5,533 nucleotides of DNA, taken from contig LUOC01000135.1 of NCBI GenBank assembly GCA_001626655.1, positions 1 through 5,533 on the forward strand, written 5' to 3'. The position numbers and the translations under genes are program-made. Shown here piece after piece: positions 1-5,533 of this stretch (positions within the stretch are counted from its first letter, which is position 1; each line of letters begins with the position of its first letter). This DNA comes from Fidelibacterota bacterium REDSEA-S14_B6. Lineage in GTDB: Bacteria; Fidelibacterota; Marinisomatia; Marinisomatales; S15-B10. The notes beneath the pieces are model-generated. The model did not search any database. It was given only the letters and a program-made list of their open reading frames with translations, and had not been told where the DNA came from.

Positions 1-33
1 GTGACTTAACAGTTTTCCGCGATTTTTGGCATT

Positions 34-107
34 GCCCCCGTAGCTCAGTTGGATAGAGCATTCGCCTCCTAAGCGAAGGGCCACAGGTTCGAATCCTGTC
101 GGGGGTA
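34..107 (+). tRNA. tRNA-Arg, anticodon CCT (reads AGG)
   Basis: A full cloverleaf can be folded by eye. The acceptor stem is 34-40 with 100-106, the D arm is 43-46 with 56-59, the anticodon arm is 61-65 with 73-77, and the T arm is 83-87 with 95-99 around the TTCGAAT loop. The 7-base anticodon loop (66-72, CTCCTAA) puts CCT at 68-70, which decodes the arginine codon AGG. The variable loop is five bases and the discriminator base is A107. The terminal CCA is not encoded (the sequence continues CAC), so it must be added after transcription. The first acceptor pair is a G-U wobble (G34 with U106); all other stem pairs in the acceptor and T arms are Watson-Crick. No terminator is visible between it and the gene at 184, so co-transcription is possible but unproven. 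Confidence 0.97.
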
Positions 108-171
108 CACGATTAAATGACCAAATCAAGAGTGATTCAAAGAGTGAATATGAACCGTTAATAAGTACCTT

Positions 172-180
172 AGGATAGGA
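172..180 (+). promoter_or_regulatory. Ribosome-binding site of the TPR protein gene
   Basis: The purine-rich stretch AGGATAGGA holds two Shine-Dalgarno-like AGGA/AGGA blocks ending three bases before the ATG at 184. The first block has the more usual spacing. It supports this ATG as the start of the downstream reading frame. The rest of the 108-183 spacer has an imperfect short direct repeat but no promoter I would defend. Confidence 0.6.
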
Positions 181-183
181 CAA

Positions 184-870
184 ATGCTGAAACCGAAAAG
201 AAAAAGAACGATAAAAGAGATTAAGCAGGACCCACTGCTGGAGACCGTCTACAAGGGGCAGCAGTTCTTTGAAGAGAACAGGCAGCTCATTCTAAGAGTT
301 GGCGGCGGCCTCATTGCAGTTGTCGTGATCGTACTGCTGATTCGCGGCAGCCGCGACAGCGCATCTACCGAAGCTGAGAACATCATGGCGTCGGCCATGA
401 GCCATTTTGGGGCAGGGAACCACAGTGCAGCCATCGCTGACCTCGATCAGCTTATCGATGAGTACGGTTCCACAGAGAGCGGGGAGACCGCCCTTTTCTA
501 CCTTGCTCAAGTCCAGTTTGACGGCGGCAACAGGGAAGAGGCTCGACTCCACGCGGATTCTTACATATCTAAAGGGAAGTCACAGTCCCACCGCGCCGGT
601 GCCCATTTGATTCTAGCCGAACTGCTCGAAATGGAGGAGGACTATAACGCCGCTGCCGAGCACTATCTGAGCGCGGCGGACCTTGCTTACACACCCGTAA
701 CCGGTCGGAGGAACCGCCTCAATGCCGTCCGCTGCTTCCTCGAGAGTGGAGCGCTGGAGAGAGCCGGAGAACTGATCGGCACCCTGGAAGAGGACGGCGA
801 TGCGGTCGATCCCATCAGCTCTGAGTTGACAAGGCTCAAGGCGAGGCTCCAGATCCTTTCCCAGCCGTAG
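184..870 (+). CDS. Single-pass membrane-anchored TPR (tetratricopeptide repeat) protein
   Basis: This 228-residue protein starts with a strongly basic segment (residues 3-14, rich in K and R). A single hydrophobic helix follows at about 39-53 (GGLIAVVVIVLLI), flanked by R38 and R54. The basic N-terminus predicts an N-in, C-out anchor, with the remainder in the periplasm. The soluble part is all-helical and shows at least three TPR-like helix pairs: about 65-97, 101-131 and 138-168. Typical TPR spacing of A, L/Y, A and G positions is visible, for example GAGNHSAAIADLDQLI. The C-terminal helices (175-226) may form a partial fourth repeat. The layout resembles E. coli YfgM and an analogous small protein of Bacteroidetes and relatives; those are thought to act in envelope protein handling or as scaffolds. 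Orthology is not shown, so no symbol is given. It is separated from rimP by a terminator, so it is probably its own unit, possibly with the tRNA. Confidence 0.85.
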   Translation: MLKPKRKRTIKEIKQDPLLETVYKGQQFFEENRQLILRVGGGLIAVVVIVLLIRGSRDSASTEAENIMASAMSHFGAGNHSAAIADLDQLIDEYGSTESGETALFYLAQVQFDGGNREEARLHADSYISKGKSQSHRAGAHLILAELLEMEEDYNAAAEHYLSAADLAYTPVTGRRNRLNAVRCFLESGALERAGELIGTLEEDGDAVDPISSELTRLKARLQILSQP

Positions 871-877
871 CTAAGAT

Positions 878-902
878 AGATCTGCCTGATAATGGCAGAT
901 CT
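878..902. other. Perfect 9-bp inverted repeat after the TPR gene
   Basis: AGATCTGCC (878-886) and GGCAGATCT (894-902) are exact reverse complements around a 7-base loop, TGATAAT. It begins eight bases after the TAG stop of the TPR gene. No T tract follows on either strand, so it does not qualify as an intrinsic terminator. It may act as a 3'-end stabilising hairpin or a processing site for the TPR mRNA. Each arm also contains the palindrome AGATCT. Confidence 0.6.
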
Positions 903-930
903 GACCATGGCAACAATTCACTCAATTGGC

Positions 931-959
931 TTGTTACCGACAATGATTTCAGCTAAATT
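931..959 (+). promoter_or_regulatory. Candidate sigma70-type promoter for rimP-nusA-infB
   Basis: TTGTTA (931-936) and TAAATT (954-959) are separated by exactly 17 bases. Each hexamer matches four of six consensus positions. Expected initiation would be near 966, just before the hairpin at 969-991. The operon needs a promoter because an intrinsic terminator sits between it and the upstream gene, and nothing better is visible between the terminator and the rimP start. This is pattern matching only; chance occurrences at this quality are common. Confidence 0.4.
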
Positions 960-968
960 ACTGTGCTG

Positions 969-994
969 AATGTGGGTCCGGAACCCACATTTTT
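969..994 (+). terminator. Intrinsic (Rho-independent) terminator between the TPR gene and rimP
   Basis: AATGTGGGT (969-977) pairs perfectly with ACCCACATT (983-991) around the 5-base loop CCGGA. The T run at 990-994 overlaps the base of the stem. This is the standard form of an intrinsic terminator on the + strand. It ends transcription about 120 bases after the TPR stop codon and lies 31 bases before the rimP ATG. Because it is so near rimP, it could also serve as a 5' leader hairpin or attenuator of the operon. Confidence 0.85.
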
Positions 995-1025
995 GTATCA
1001 GGCTTTTTGAAAAGTCGGACGACGA

Positions 1026-1448
1026 ATGGAATTAGTCACAATTCTCGAACGCATAATCCGGGAGCGGGGAGTCACTCTTTTCGACCACACCGCCTCCGGG
1101 GACTATGCCAAACTGGTGGTGGACACAGAAGAGGGAATCACCCTTGATGAGATCACGCAGTTGACTCGCGCCATTAAGGATGATCCGGAAGTGAACGAAC
1201 TGTTCCCGGAAGGGATTCGCCTTGAGGTGACCTCCCCGGGCATCGACTATCCGATGACAGAACTGTTTCAGTACAGACGAAACATCGGCCGGCCGGTAAG
1301 AGTGGTTCACGAGATGGATGATCGTCCCAAACCTTTCGAGGGAAAGATCATCGACGTGGAAAACACGACCGTCACCATTGAGAATAAGAAAGGCAGTTAC
1401 TCTTTTGATCTGTCGCAGATCGTGAGCTGCCTCCTCGTCATCCGTTAG
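1026..1448 (+). CDS. rimP: Ribosome maturation factor RimP
   Basis: RimP binds the free 30S subunit and assists its assembly, in particular maturation of the head region with protein S12. This 140-residue protein has the two usual parts. The N-terminal alpha/beta domain (about 1-84) carries the family hallmark LEVTSPGIDYP at about 66-76, close to LEVSSPGLDRP of E. coli. The C-terminal SH3-like beta barrel (about 85-140) includes the FEGKI strand and the terminal segment IVSCLLVI. The segment VVDTEEGITLDE near residues 31-42 matches the family's DSEDGINVDD-like stretch. It is slightly shorter than the E. coli protein (about 150), mainly at the N-terminus. The Shine-Dalgarno is weak (GGA at 1017-1019), and no better in-frame start is seen upstream. 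It is the first gene of the operon and lies 15 bases before nusA. Confidence 0.95.
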   Translation: MELVTILERIIRERGVTLFDHTASGDYAKLVVDTEEGITLDEITQLTRAIKDDPEVNELFPEGIRLEVTSPGIDYPMTELFQYRRNIGRPVRVVHEMDDRPKPFEGKIIDVENTTVTIENKKGSYSFDLSQIVSCLLVIR

Positions 1449-1455
1449 TCTTCTT

Positions 1456-1461
1456 AGGAGG
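1456..1461 (+). promoter_or_regulatory. Strong Shine-Dalgarno of nusA
   Basis: AGGAGG sits in the 15-base gap between the rimP stop and nusA. It leaves only two bases before the GTG at 1464 but five before the adjacent TTG at 1467. The site therefore favours TTG on spacing and GTG on codon preference; either would change the protein by only one residue. Confidence 0.8.
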
Positions 1462-1463
1462 AA

Positions 1464-3077
1464 GTGTTGGATAAGCAGCAACTGATTCAGAGTTTCTCTG
1501 ACATTGCAAAAGAGAAAAATATCGACAGGACAGAAATCGGGACAATTCTCGAGGAGCTGTTCAAATCGCTAATTGAGCGTCAGTACGGTCAGTGCGAAAA
1601 CTGCGATGTTATCGTCAATATCGACCGTGGCGAGCTTGAGATCTACCAGAACAAGGTGGTGGTTGAGGACGTGGATGATCCCGGCACGGAGATATCTCTT
1701 AAGGACGCCCGGAAGATCGAGCCCGCCATGCAAATCGGCGATGACTTCGTGGACGTTATCGATCCCACCTCTTTCGGCCGGAGGCTGGTTGTGGCTGCGA
1801 AACAGTTCCTCAGTCAGCAGATCCGCGACATCGAAAAACAGCACACCTTCGAAAACTATTTCACGCGCGTCGGCGAGGTCGTTATCGGCGACGTACGGCA
1901 GGTAAACCGCGACAGTATCCACATCCACATTGATCAAAGTGAACTGAGGATGCCGAGGACAGAGGCGATCGCCAATGAGCGGTACCGAAGGGGGGAGACA
2001 CTCCGGGCGTTGGTAAAGTCCGTTGAGATGACTTCCCGAGGGCCGGACATTGTGGTGTCCCGATCTGACAACCGTTTCCTTGCGAAACTTTTTGAGATGG
2101 AAGTTCCGGAAATCGAAGACGGAATTATCGAAATTCTGGCAATCGCACGCGCGCCGGGACTTCGGGCGAAGATTATTGTTCGATCCCACGACAGGAGAAT
2201 TGACGCTGTGGGCGCTTGCGTCGGAATGCGCGGCAGTCGAATTCAAGCCGTCGTCCGCGAACTGAACGGCGAAAAGATTGATGTCATCAACAAGAGTGAA
2301 CAGCCAGAGGTGCTCATCTCCCGGGCGCTGTCGCCGGCCAAACCTCTAAACCTCTATATCGATGACGACGCCAAGTACTGTGTTGCCGTTTTCGATGATG
2401 AGGAGATGGATTCGGGCGTCGGACAAAATTATCAGAACGTGAATCTTGCCGCTCAAGTGACCGGATACAGAATTGAGGCCGTCAGCCAGACGGAGTACGA
2501 AGGTGTCACCAAAGTCCCGTCTGGGGAAGTCTTCCTTGAGCAGATTGAGACACTCACTGAGAGAATGGTGTCGCTTCTGAGTGAGGGGGGCGTGAATACA
2601 GTGGCCGATTTCAATAACGCTTCACGGGACGATATGATGGCCGTCAAAGGTGTTGGGGAGAAAATGCTCGACACCGTTTCTGAGCGGATTGAAGCTCACA
2701 TGAGCTCCTTGGCCGAAAGTGCTACTGAGGAGTCTGTCAAAGAACCTGTGGAATCCGAAGAAGCCGAAGAAGTGTCCGTGGCCGAAGAGGTTGAAACAGC
2801 GGACGAGACAGTCGAAGAGACTGTAGCTGAGGATTTTGAAGAGGTTGACGATTCCATCGATGAGCCTGAGGCCGAGAGCCAGCCAGAAGTTGAGGAGAAT
2901 GCTCCGGAAAGCGATGAAGAAGAGGAAGACGCCGAGATCTCCCAAACGGCTGAGGCGTCAGATGAAGTGCCGGCGGAGGGTGGCGAAACTCTTCCGGAGG
3001 ATGATATGACCGAGGCGGAAGCGTCCGTGGCGATAGACGAGACAGAATCAGAAGAATTGCAGGAGGTGTCTGGTTGA
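1464..3077 (+). CDS. nusA: Transcription termination/antitermination factor NusA, with long acidic C-terminal tail
   Basis: NusA binds RNA polymerase near the RNA exit channel and modulates pausing, intrinsic termination and antitermination. The 537-residue product shows the standard order. The polymerase-binding N-terminal domain is about 1-128, with DARKIEP and GRR motifs. The S1 domain is about 134-200. KH1 is about 203-280 and holds GACVGMRGSRI, an intact GMRG loop at 254-257. KH2 is about 285-345. A helix-hairpin-helix-like segment at about 364-412 contains VKGVGEKML. From about 417 to the end lies a low-complexity tail in which about 53 of 121 residues are E or D and only one is basic. 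KH2 is odd: where a GxxG loop is expected the sequence reads GQNY (320-323). Start: GTG at 1464 or TTG at 1467. The stop overlaps the infB start by four bases, implying translational coupling. The family assignment is secure; the role of the tail is unknown. Confidence 0.97.
   Translation: MLDKQQLIQSFSDIAKEKNIDRTEIGTILEELFKSLIERQYGQCENCDVIVNIDRGELEIYQNKVVVEDVDDPGTEISLKDARKIEPAMQIGDDFVDVIDPTSFGRRLVVAAKQFLSQQIRDIEKQHTFENYFTRVGEVVIGDVRQVNRDSIHIHIDQSELRMPRTEAIANERYRRGETLRALVKSVEMTSRGPDIVVSRSDNRFLAKLFEMEVPEIEDGIIEILAIARAPGLRAKIIVRSHDRRIDAVGACVGMRGSRIQAVVRELNGEKIDVINKSEQPEVLISRALSPAKPLNLYIDDDAKYCVAVFDDEEMDSGVGQNYQNVNLAAQVTGYRIEAVSQTEYEGVTKVPSGEVFLEQIETLTERMVSLLSEGGVNTVADFNNASRDDMMAVKGVGEKMLDTVSERIEAHMSSLAESATEESVKEPVESEEAEEVSVAEEVETADETVEETVAEDFEEVDDSIDEPEAESQPEVEENAPESDEEEEDAEISQTAEASDEVPAEGGETLPEDDMTEAEASVAIDETESEELQEVSG
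3061..3066 (+). promoter_or_regulatory. Strong Shine-Dalgarno of infB, inside nusA
   Basis: AGGAGG ends seven bases before the TTG at 3074, an ideal spacing. It lies within the last codons of nusA. This site decides the infB start: it supports TTG in the TTGA overlap with the nusA stop, and there is no ATG alternative close by. Confidence 0.85.
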
Positions 3078-5533
3078 GCGACGTAATCGCACCAACACGG
3101 CGTATCGTTCAGGTTGCGAAGGACCTGAATATTTCTCACCGTGACATTATTGACTTTTTGAACGGCCGCGGCTTTGCTGTAAAGAGCCACATGAGCCCCC
3201 TCGGCGAGGAAGAGTACCAGGCGGTTATCGAAGAATTTGAGAAAGACCTCCAGACTGTAGAGCGTTATCGCAAAGAGAAGACACGGAAAGAAATTCACTC
3301 AAGAATGATTGAAGAGAAGATGAATGAAGGTTCATCTCTCGAGATCCTTATGCCCGATGAAGCCGAACGGCTGGTAGAGCGTGAAGCGGCCAAGATCGAA
3401 GGGGAAGAGGTCGTCCTGGAAATTGATGGTGCGGTCGTGCTGGACGGCGAAGAGGCCCCCGAGCCTGCTGAAGCAGAAGCCGAGGAAGAAGAAGTTGTTA
3501 TAGAAGCTCCTGCACCTCCCAAACCGGTTGAAGAGGCTCCCGCTGAAGAGCAGGAAGATCCCGAACAGGTCAAGCGTAAGCCGAAGTTTAGGAAAGTCGA
3601 TCTGTCAGAAATACAGTCCCAGATCGAGACTCCGCGCCGCCGGCCGGGGAAACCTCCGGAAGAGGAGGAAGAGAAAAAGGAAGATCTTTCAGTCTCCTCA
3701 ACGATTAAACGTACTCTCGCCGCCATGGAGCACAAGGCTAAGAAAAAACGGTACCGCAAAGATCGAGAGGAAGACGAAGAGCTTGAGATTGAAGAGGTTG
3801 TCCAGACCATTCAGGTTAGGGATTTCATGAATGTTCAGGAACTTGCGGAAGTTCTTGACGTGAGTCCCACCGATATTATCGGAAAATGTCTTGAGCTCGG
3901 TATTATAGCGACAATGAACCAGCGGCTGGAGTTTGATACGCTGTCTCTCCTCGCTGAGGATTACGGTTACAAAGCGACGCTAATTGAGGAAGAAGTTGAG
4001 GACCTCGTCCCTGAGGAAGAGGACAGCGAGGCGCTGAAGCCGAGGGCTCCCGTGGTGACCATCATGGGACACGTGGACCACGGAAAGACGTCTCTGCTCG
4101 ATTATATCAGGCGTGAGAATGTGGTTGCCGGCGAGGCAGGAGGAATTACACAGCACATCGGTGCGTACGAAGTTTACCTTGAGGAGGGGGGCAGAAGTGT
4201 AACATTTCTTGACACGCCGGGCCACGAAGCGTTCACCGCCATGCGTGCGCGGGGAGCACAGGTGACCGACGTTGTGATCCTCATTGTAGCAGCGGATGAC
4301 GGTGTAAAACCGCAGACCGTGGAGGCGATCGATCACGCCAAAGCTGCCGGAGTTCCGATCGTTGTGGCAGTGAACAAGATTGATAAACCGAACAGCAATC
4401 CGGATGTTGTTAAGAAAGAACTTTCTGAAAACGGCATCTTGGTGGAAGACTGGGGCGGAAAGGTGCAATGTGTCTCCCTATCCGCAAAGACAGGCGACGG
4501 TATTCCTGAACTTCTGGAGCTCCTTGCCCTCGAAACAGAAGTCCTCGACCTCAAGGCCAATCCCGATACCACTGCCAAGGGAACGGTCATCGAATCGAGG
4601 CTCGACAAAGGTCACGGTGCCATCGCTACCGTTCTTGTTCAACGGGGGACGCTGAAGAGAGGGGACGTCTTCATTTGCGGAAATCATCATGGGAAAGTCC
4701 GGGCCCTCATGAATGAGCGTGACGTAAGAATCGATTCAGCCGGCCCGTCCCAGCCGGTTCAGATTCTCGGTTTTTCAACCGTACCTCAGGCCGGCGATAC
4801 ACTCTCCGTAGTCGCCGACGAGAAAATGGCCAAGAAGATTTCAGGCGAACGGGACAGAATTCAGAGAGAGATCGACCGGCAGAAGATCCACACCATTTCG
4901 CTCGATAAGCTGTCCGCGGACATTCGAGAAGGGGCCTCCAAGCTGTTGCCTCTCGTGGTGAAGGCAGATGTGGACGGCTCCATCGAAGCGCTGGTGGACG
5001 CTCTCTCAGACATCCCCAGTGAAGAGGTGAAAGTGGATGTAGTTCACAGGGGCGTCGGAATCATTTCTGAATCGGACGTCTTGCTGGCGGCCGCTTCAGG
5101 TGCGGTGGTCATCGGCTTTAATGTGTCGGTGAATCCCAACGCCTCCCTCGTGGCAAAGAACAACGGCGTGGACATAAGAGTCTACAACGTGATCTACGAT
5201 GCCATCAATGAGATTAAACTGGCGCTGGAAGGTCTCCTCGAGCCGGACATTGTGGAGAAACCGCTGGGGCAGGCCGAAGTGCTGCAGATCTTCAAGATCT
5301 CGCGTCTGGGAACTATCGCTGGATGTAAGATGCTCGAAGGGGCTATCTCAAGGAAAGACACTGCGAGAGTCCGGCGAGATGGTGAAGTGATCTATGAAGG
5401 GAGAATTACATCCCTCAAACATTTTCAAGATGACGTAAAAGAGATTGATGCCGGGAAAGAGTGCGGCATCGGAATTGAAGGAATGAAAAACTTCGAGGAA
5501 GGCGACCTCATTGAGACATACACGACAGAAGAG
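3074..5533 (+). CDS. infB: Translation initiation factor IF-2 (3' end cut by window edge)
   Basis: IF2 is the GTPase that delivers fMet-tRNA to the 30S subunit and promotes 50S joining. The frame is open for 820 codons to the window end without a stop. Domains: a first IF2_N helical module at about 8-50 (VAKDLNISHRDIIDFL), then a charged linker (about 52-247) with an E/P/A-rich part at 126-165 and basic patches near 167-173 and 222-229. A second IF2_N module lies at about 248-303. The G domain has G1 GHVDHGKT at 332-339, G3 DTPGH at 380-384, G4 NKID at 434-437 and G5 SAK at 470-472. Domain II is about 500-585, domain C1 about 624-720, and the fMet-tRNA-binding C2 domain about 730-820 with IAGCKM and ECGIGIE. 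All GTPase motifs are intact. By comparison with the E. coli end, perhaps fewer than ten residues are missing. Start is TTG in a TTGA overlap with nusA. Confidence 0.97.
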   Translation, partial: MSDVIAPTRRIVQVAKDLNISHRDIIDFLNGRGFAVKSHMSPLGEEEYQAVIEEFEKDLQTVERYRKEKTRKEIHSRMIEEKMNEGSSLEILMPDEAERLVEREAAKIEGEEVVLEIDGAVVLDGEEAPEPAEAEAEEEEVVIEAPAPPKPVEEAPAEEQEDPEQVKRKPKFRKVDLSEIQSQIETPRRRPGKPPEEEEEKKEDLSVSSTIKRTLAAMEHKAKKKRYRKDREEDEELEIEEVVQTIQVRDFMNVQELAEVLDVSPTDIIGKCLELGIIATMNQRLEFDTLSLLAEDYGYKATLIEEEVEDLVPEEEDSEALKPRAPVVTIMGHVDHGKTSLLDYIRRENVVAGEAGGITQHIGAYEVYLEEGGRSVTFLDTPGHEAFTAMRARGAQVTDVVILIVAADDGVKPQTVEAIDHAKAAGVPIVVAVNKIDKPNSNPDVVKKELSENGILVEDWGGKVQCVSLSAKTGDGIPELLELLALETEVLDLKANPDTTAKGTVIESRLDKGHGAIATVLVQRGTLKRGDVFICGNHHGKVRALMNERDVRIDSAGPSQPVQILGFSTVPQAGDTLSVVADEKMAKKISGERDRIQREIDRQKIHTISLDKLSADIREGASKLLPLVVKADVDGSIEALVDALSDIPSEEVKVDVVHRGVGIISESDVLLAAASGAVVIGFNVSVNPNASLVAKNNGVDIRVYNVIYDAINEIKLALEGLLEPDIVEKPLGQAEVLQIFKISRLGTIAGCKMLEGAISRKDTARVRRDGEVIYEGRITSLKHFQDDVKEIDAGKECGIGIEGMKNFEEGDLIETYTTEE

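Noticed and set aside
34..183. tRNA 3' end as an integration (att) site for a mobile element
   Set aside because: No duplicate of the tRNA 3' end, no integrase and no foreign-looking genes occur in the window; the next genes are core housekeeping ones.
1032..1481. Minus-strand open frame (149 codons) covering rimP
   Set aside because: It lies entirely antisense to rimP, whose family motifs are clear, and its product shows no recognisable features.
2696..3298. Long minus-strand open frame (200 codons) opposite the end of nusA and start of infB
   Set aside because: Its serine-rich product is the antisense of the GAA/GAG/GAC/TCN-rich acidic tail codons of nusA. It has no recognisable domain and lies fully across two secure genes.
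3449..3568. E/P/A-rich repeat in infB as a possible tandem repeat or assembly artefact
   Set aside because: The codons vary and the frame is continuous with both IF2_N modules; a variable charged linker is normal in IF2.
3295..3810. Minus-strand open frame (171 codons) opposite the infB linker
   Set aside because: Again a serine-rich antisense shadow of the acidic, E-rich IF2 linker; such frames stay open because of codon composition, not selection.
1026..5533. A previously undescribed system in the operon
   Set aside because: All three genes are unambiguous members of known families in their conserved order, with no extra gene or unexplained gap between them.

Overview
This window is a conventional chromosomal stretch of a bacterium carrying the core transcription/translation operon rimP-nusA-infB, all on the + strand. 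Upstream of the operon are a tRNA-Arg gene and a gene for a membrane-anchored TPR protein. I found no mobile element, CRISPR array, toxin, defence gene or unknown multi-gene system. The interest lies in details of the known genes and in the signals between them.

Organism: base composition is balanced and the translation signals are Shine-Dalgarno type. NusA resembles, from memory, the Bacteroidetes/FCB branch, for example the KNIDR stretch near the N-terminus, DARKIEP, GACVGMRGSRI, and ISRALSPAKP after KH1. The TPR protein also has the layout of a small family common in that branch: basic N-terminus, one membrane helix, exported TPRs. My best guess is an uncultured FCB-group lineage such as Marinimicrobia. 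This is inference from memory, not a database result.

Layout: bases 1-33 show nothing recognisable. A complete tRNA-Arg(CCT) lies at 34-107. A 76-base spacer with a strong ribosome-binding site leads to the TPR gene (184-870). The 155-base gap 871-1025 contains a perfect 9-bp hairpin without a T tract (878-902), a candidate sigma70-type promoter (931-959), and a textbook intrinsic terminator (969-994). The operon follows: rimP (1026-1448), then 15 bases, then nusA (1464-3077), then a 4-base TTGA overlap into infB (3074 onward). infB runs off the window end after 820 codons, probably only a few residues short of its stop.

How the genes work together: RimP assists 30S subunit maturation, NusA tunes RNA polymerase pausing, termination and antitermination, and IF2 brings initiator tRNA to the 30S subunit and promotes subunit joining. 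Their linkage is conserved in many bacteria, with rbfA and truB often downstream. The most notable deviations here are a degenerate GxxG loop in NusA KH2, a long acidic NusA tail, non-ATG starts for both nusA and infB, and a promoter placed directly against the terminator ahead of rimP.
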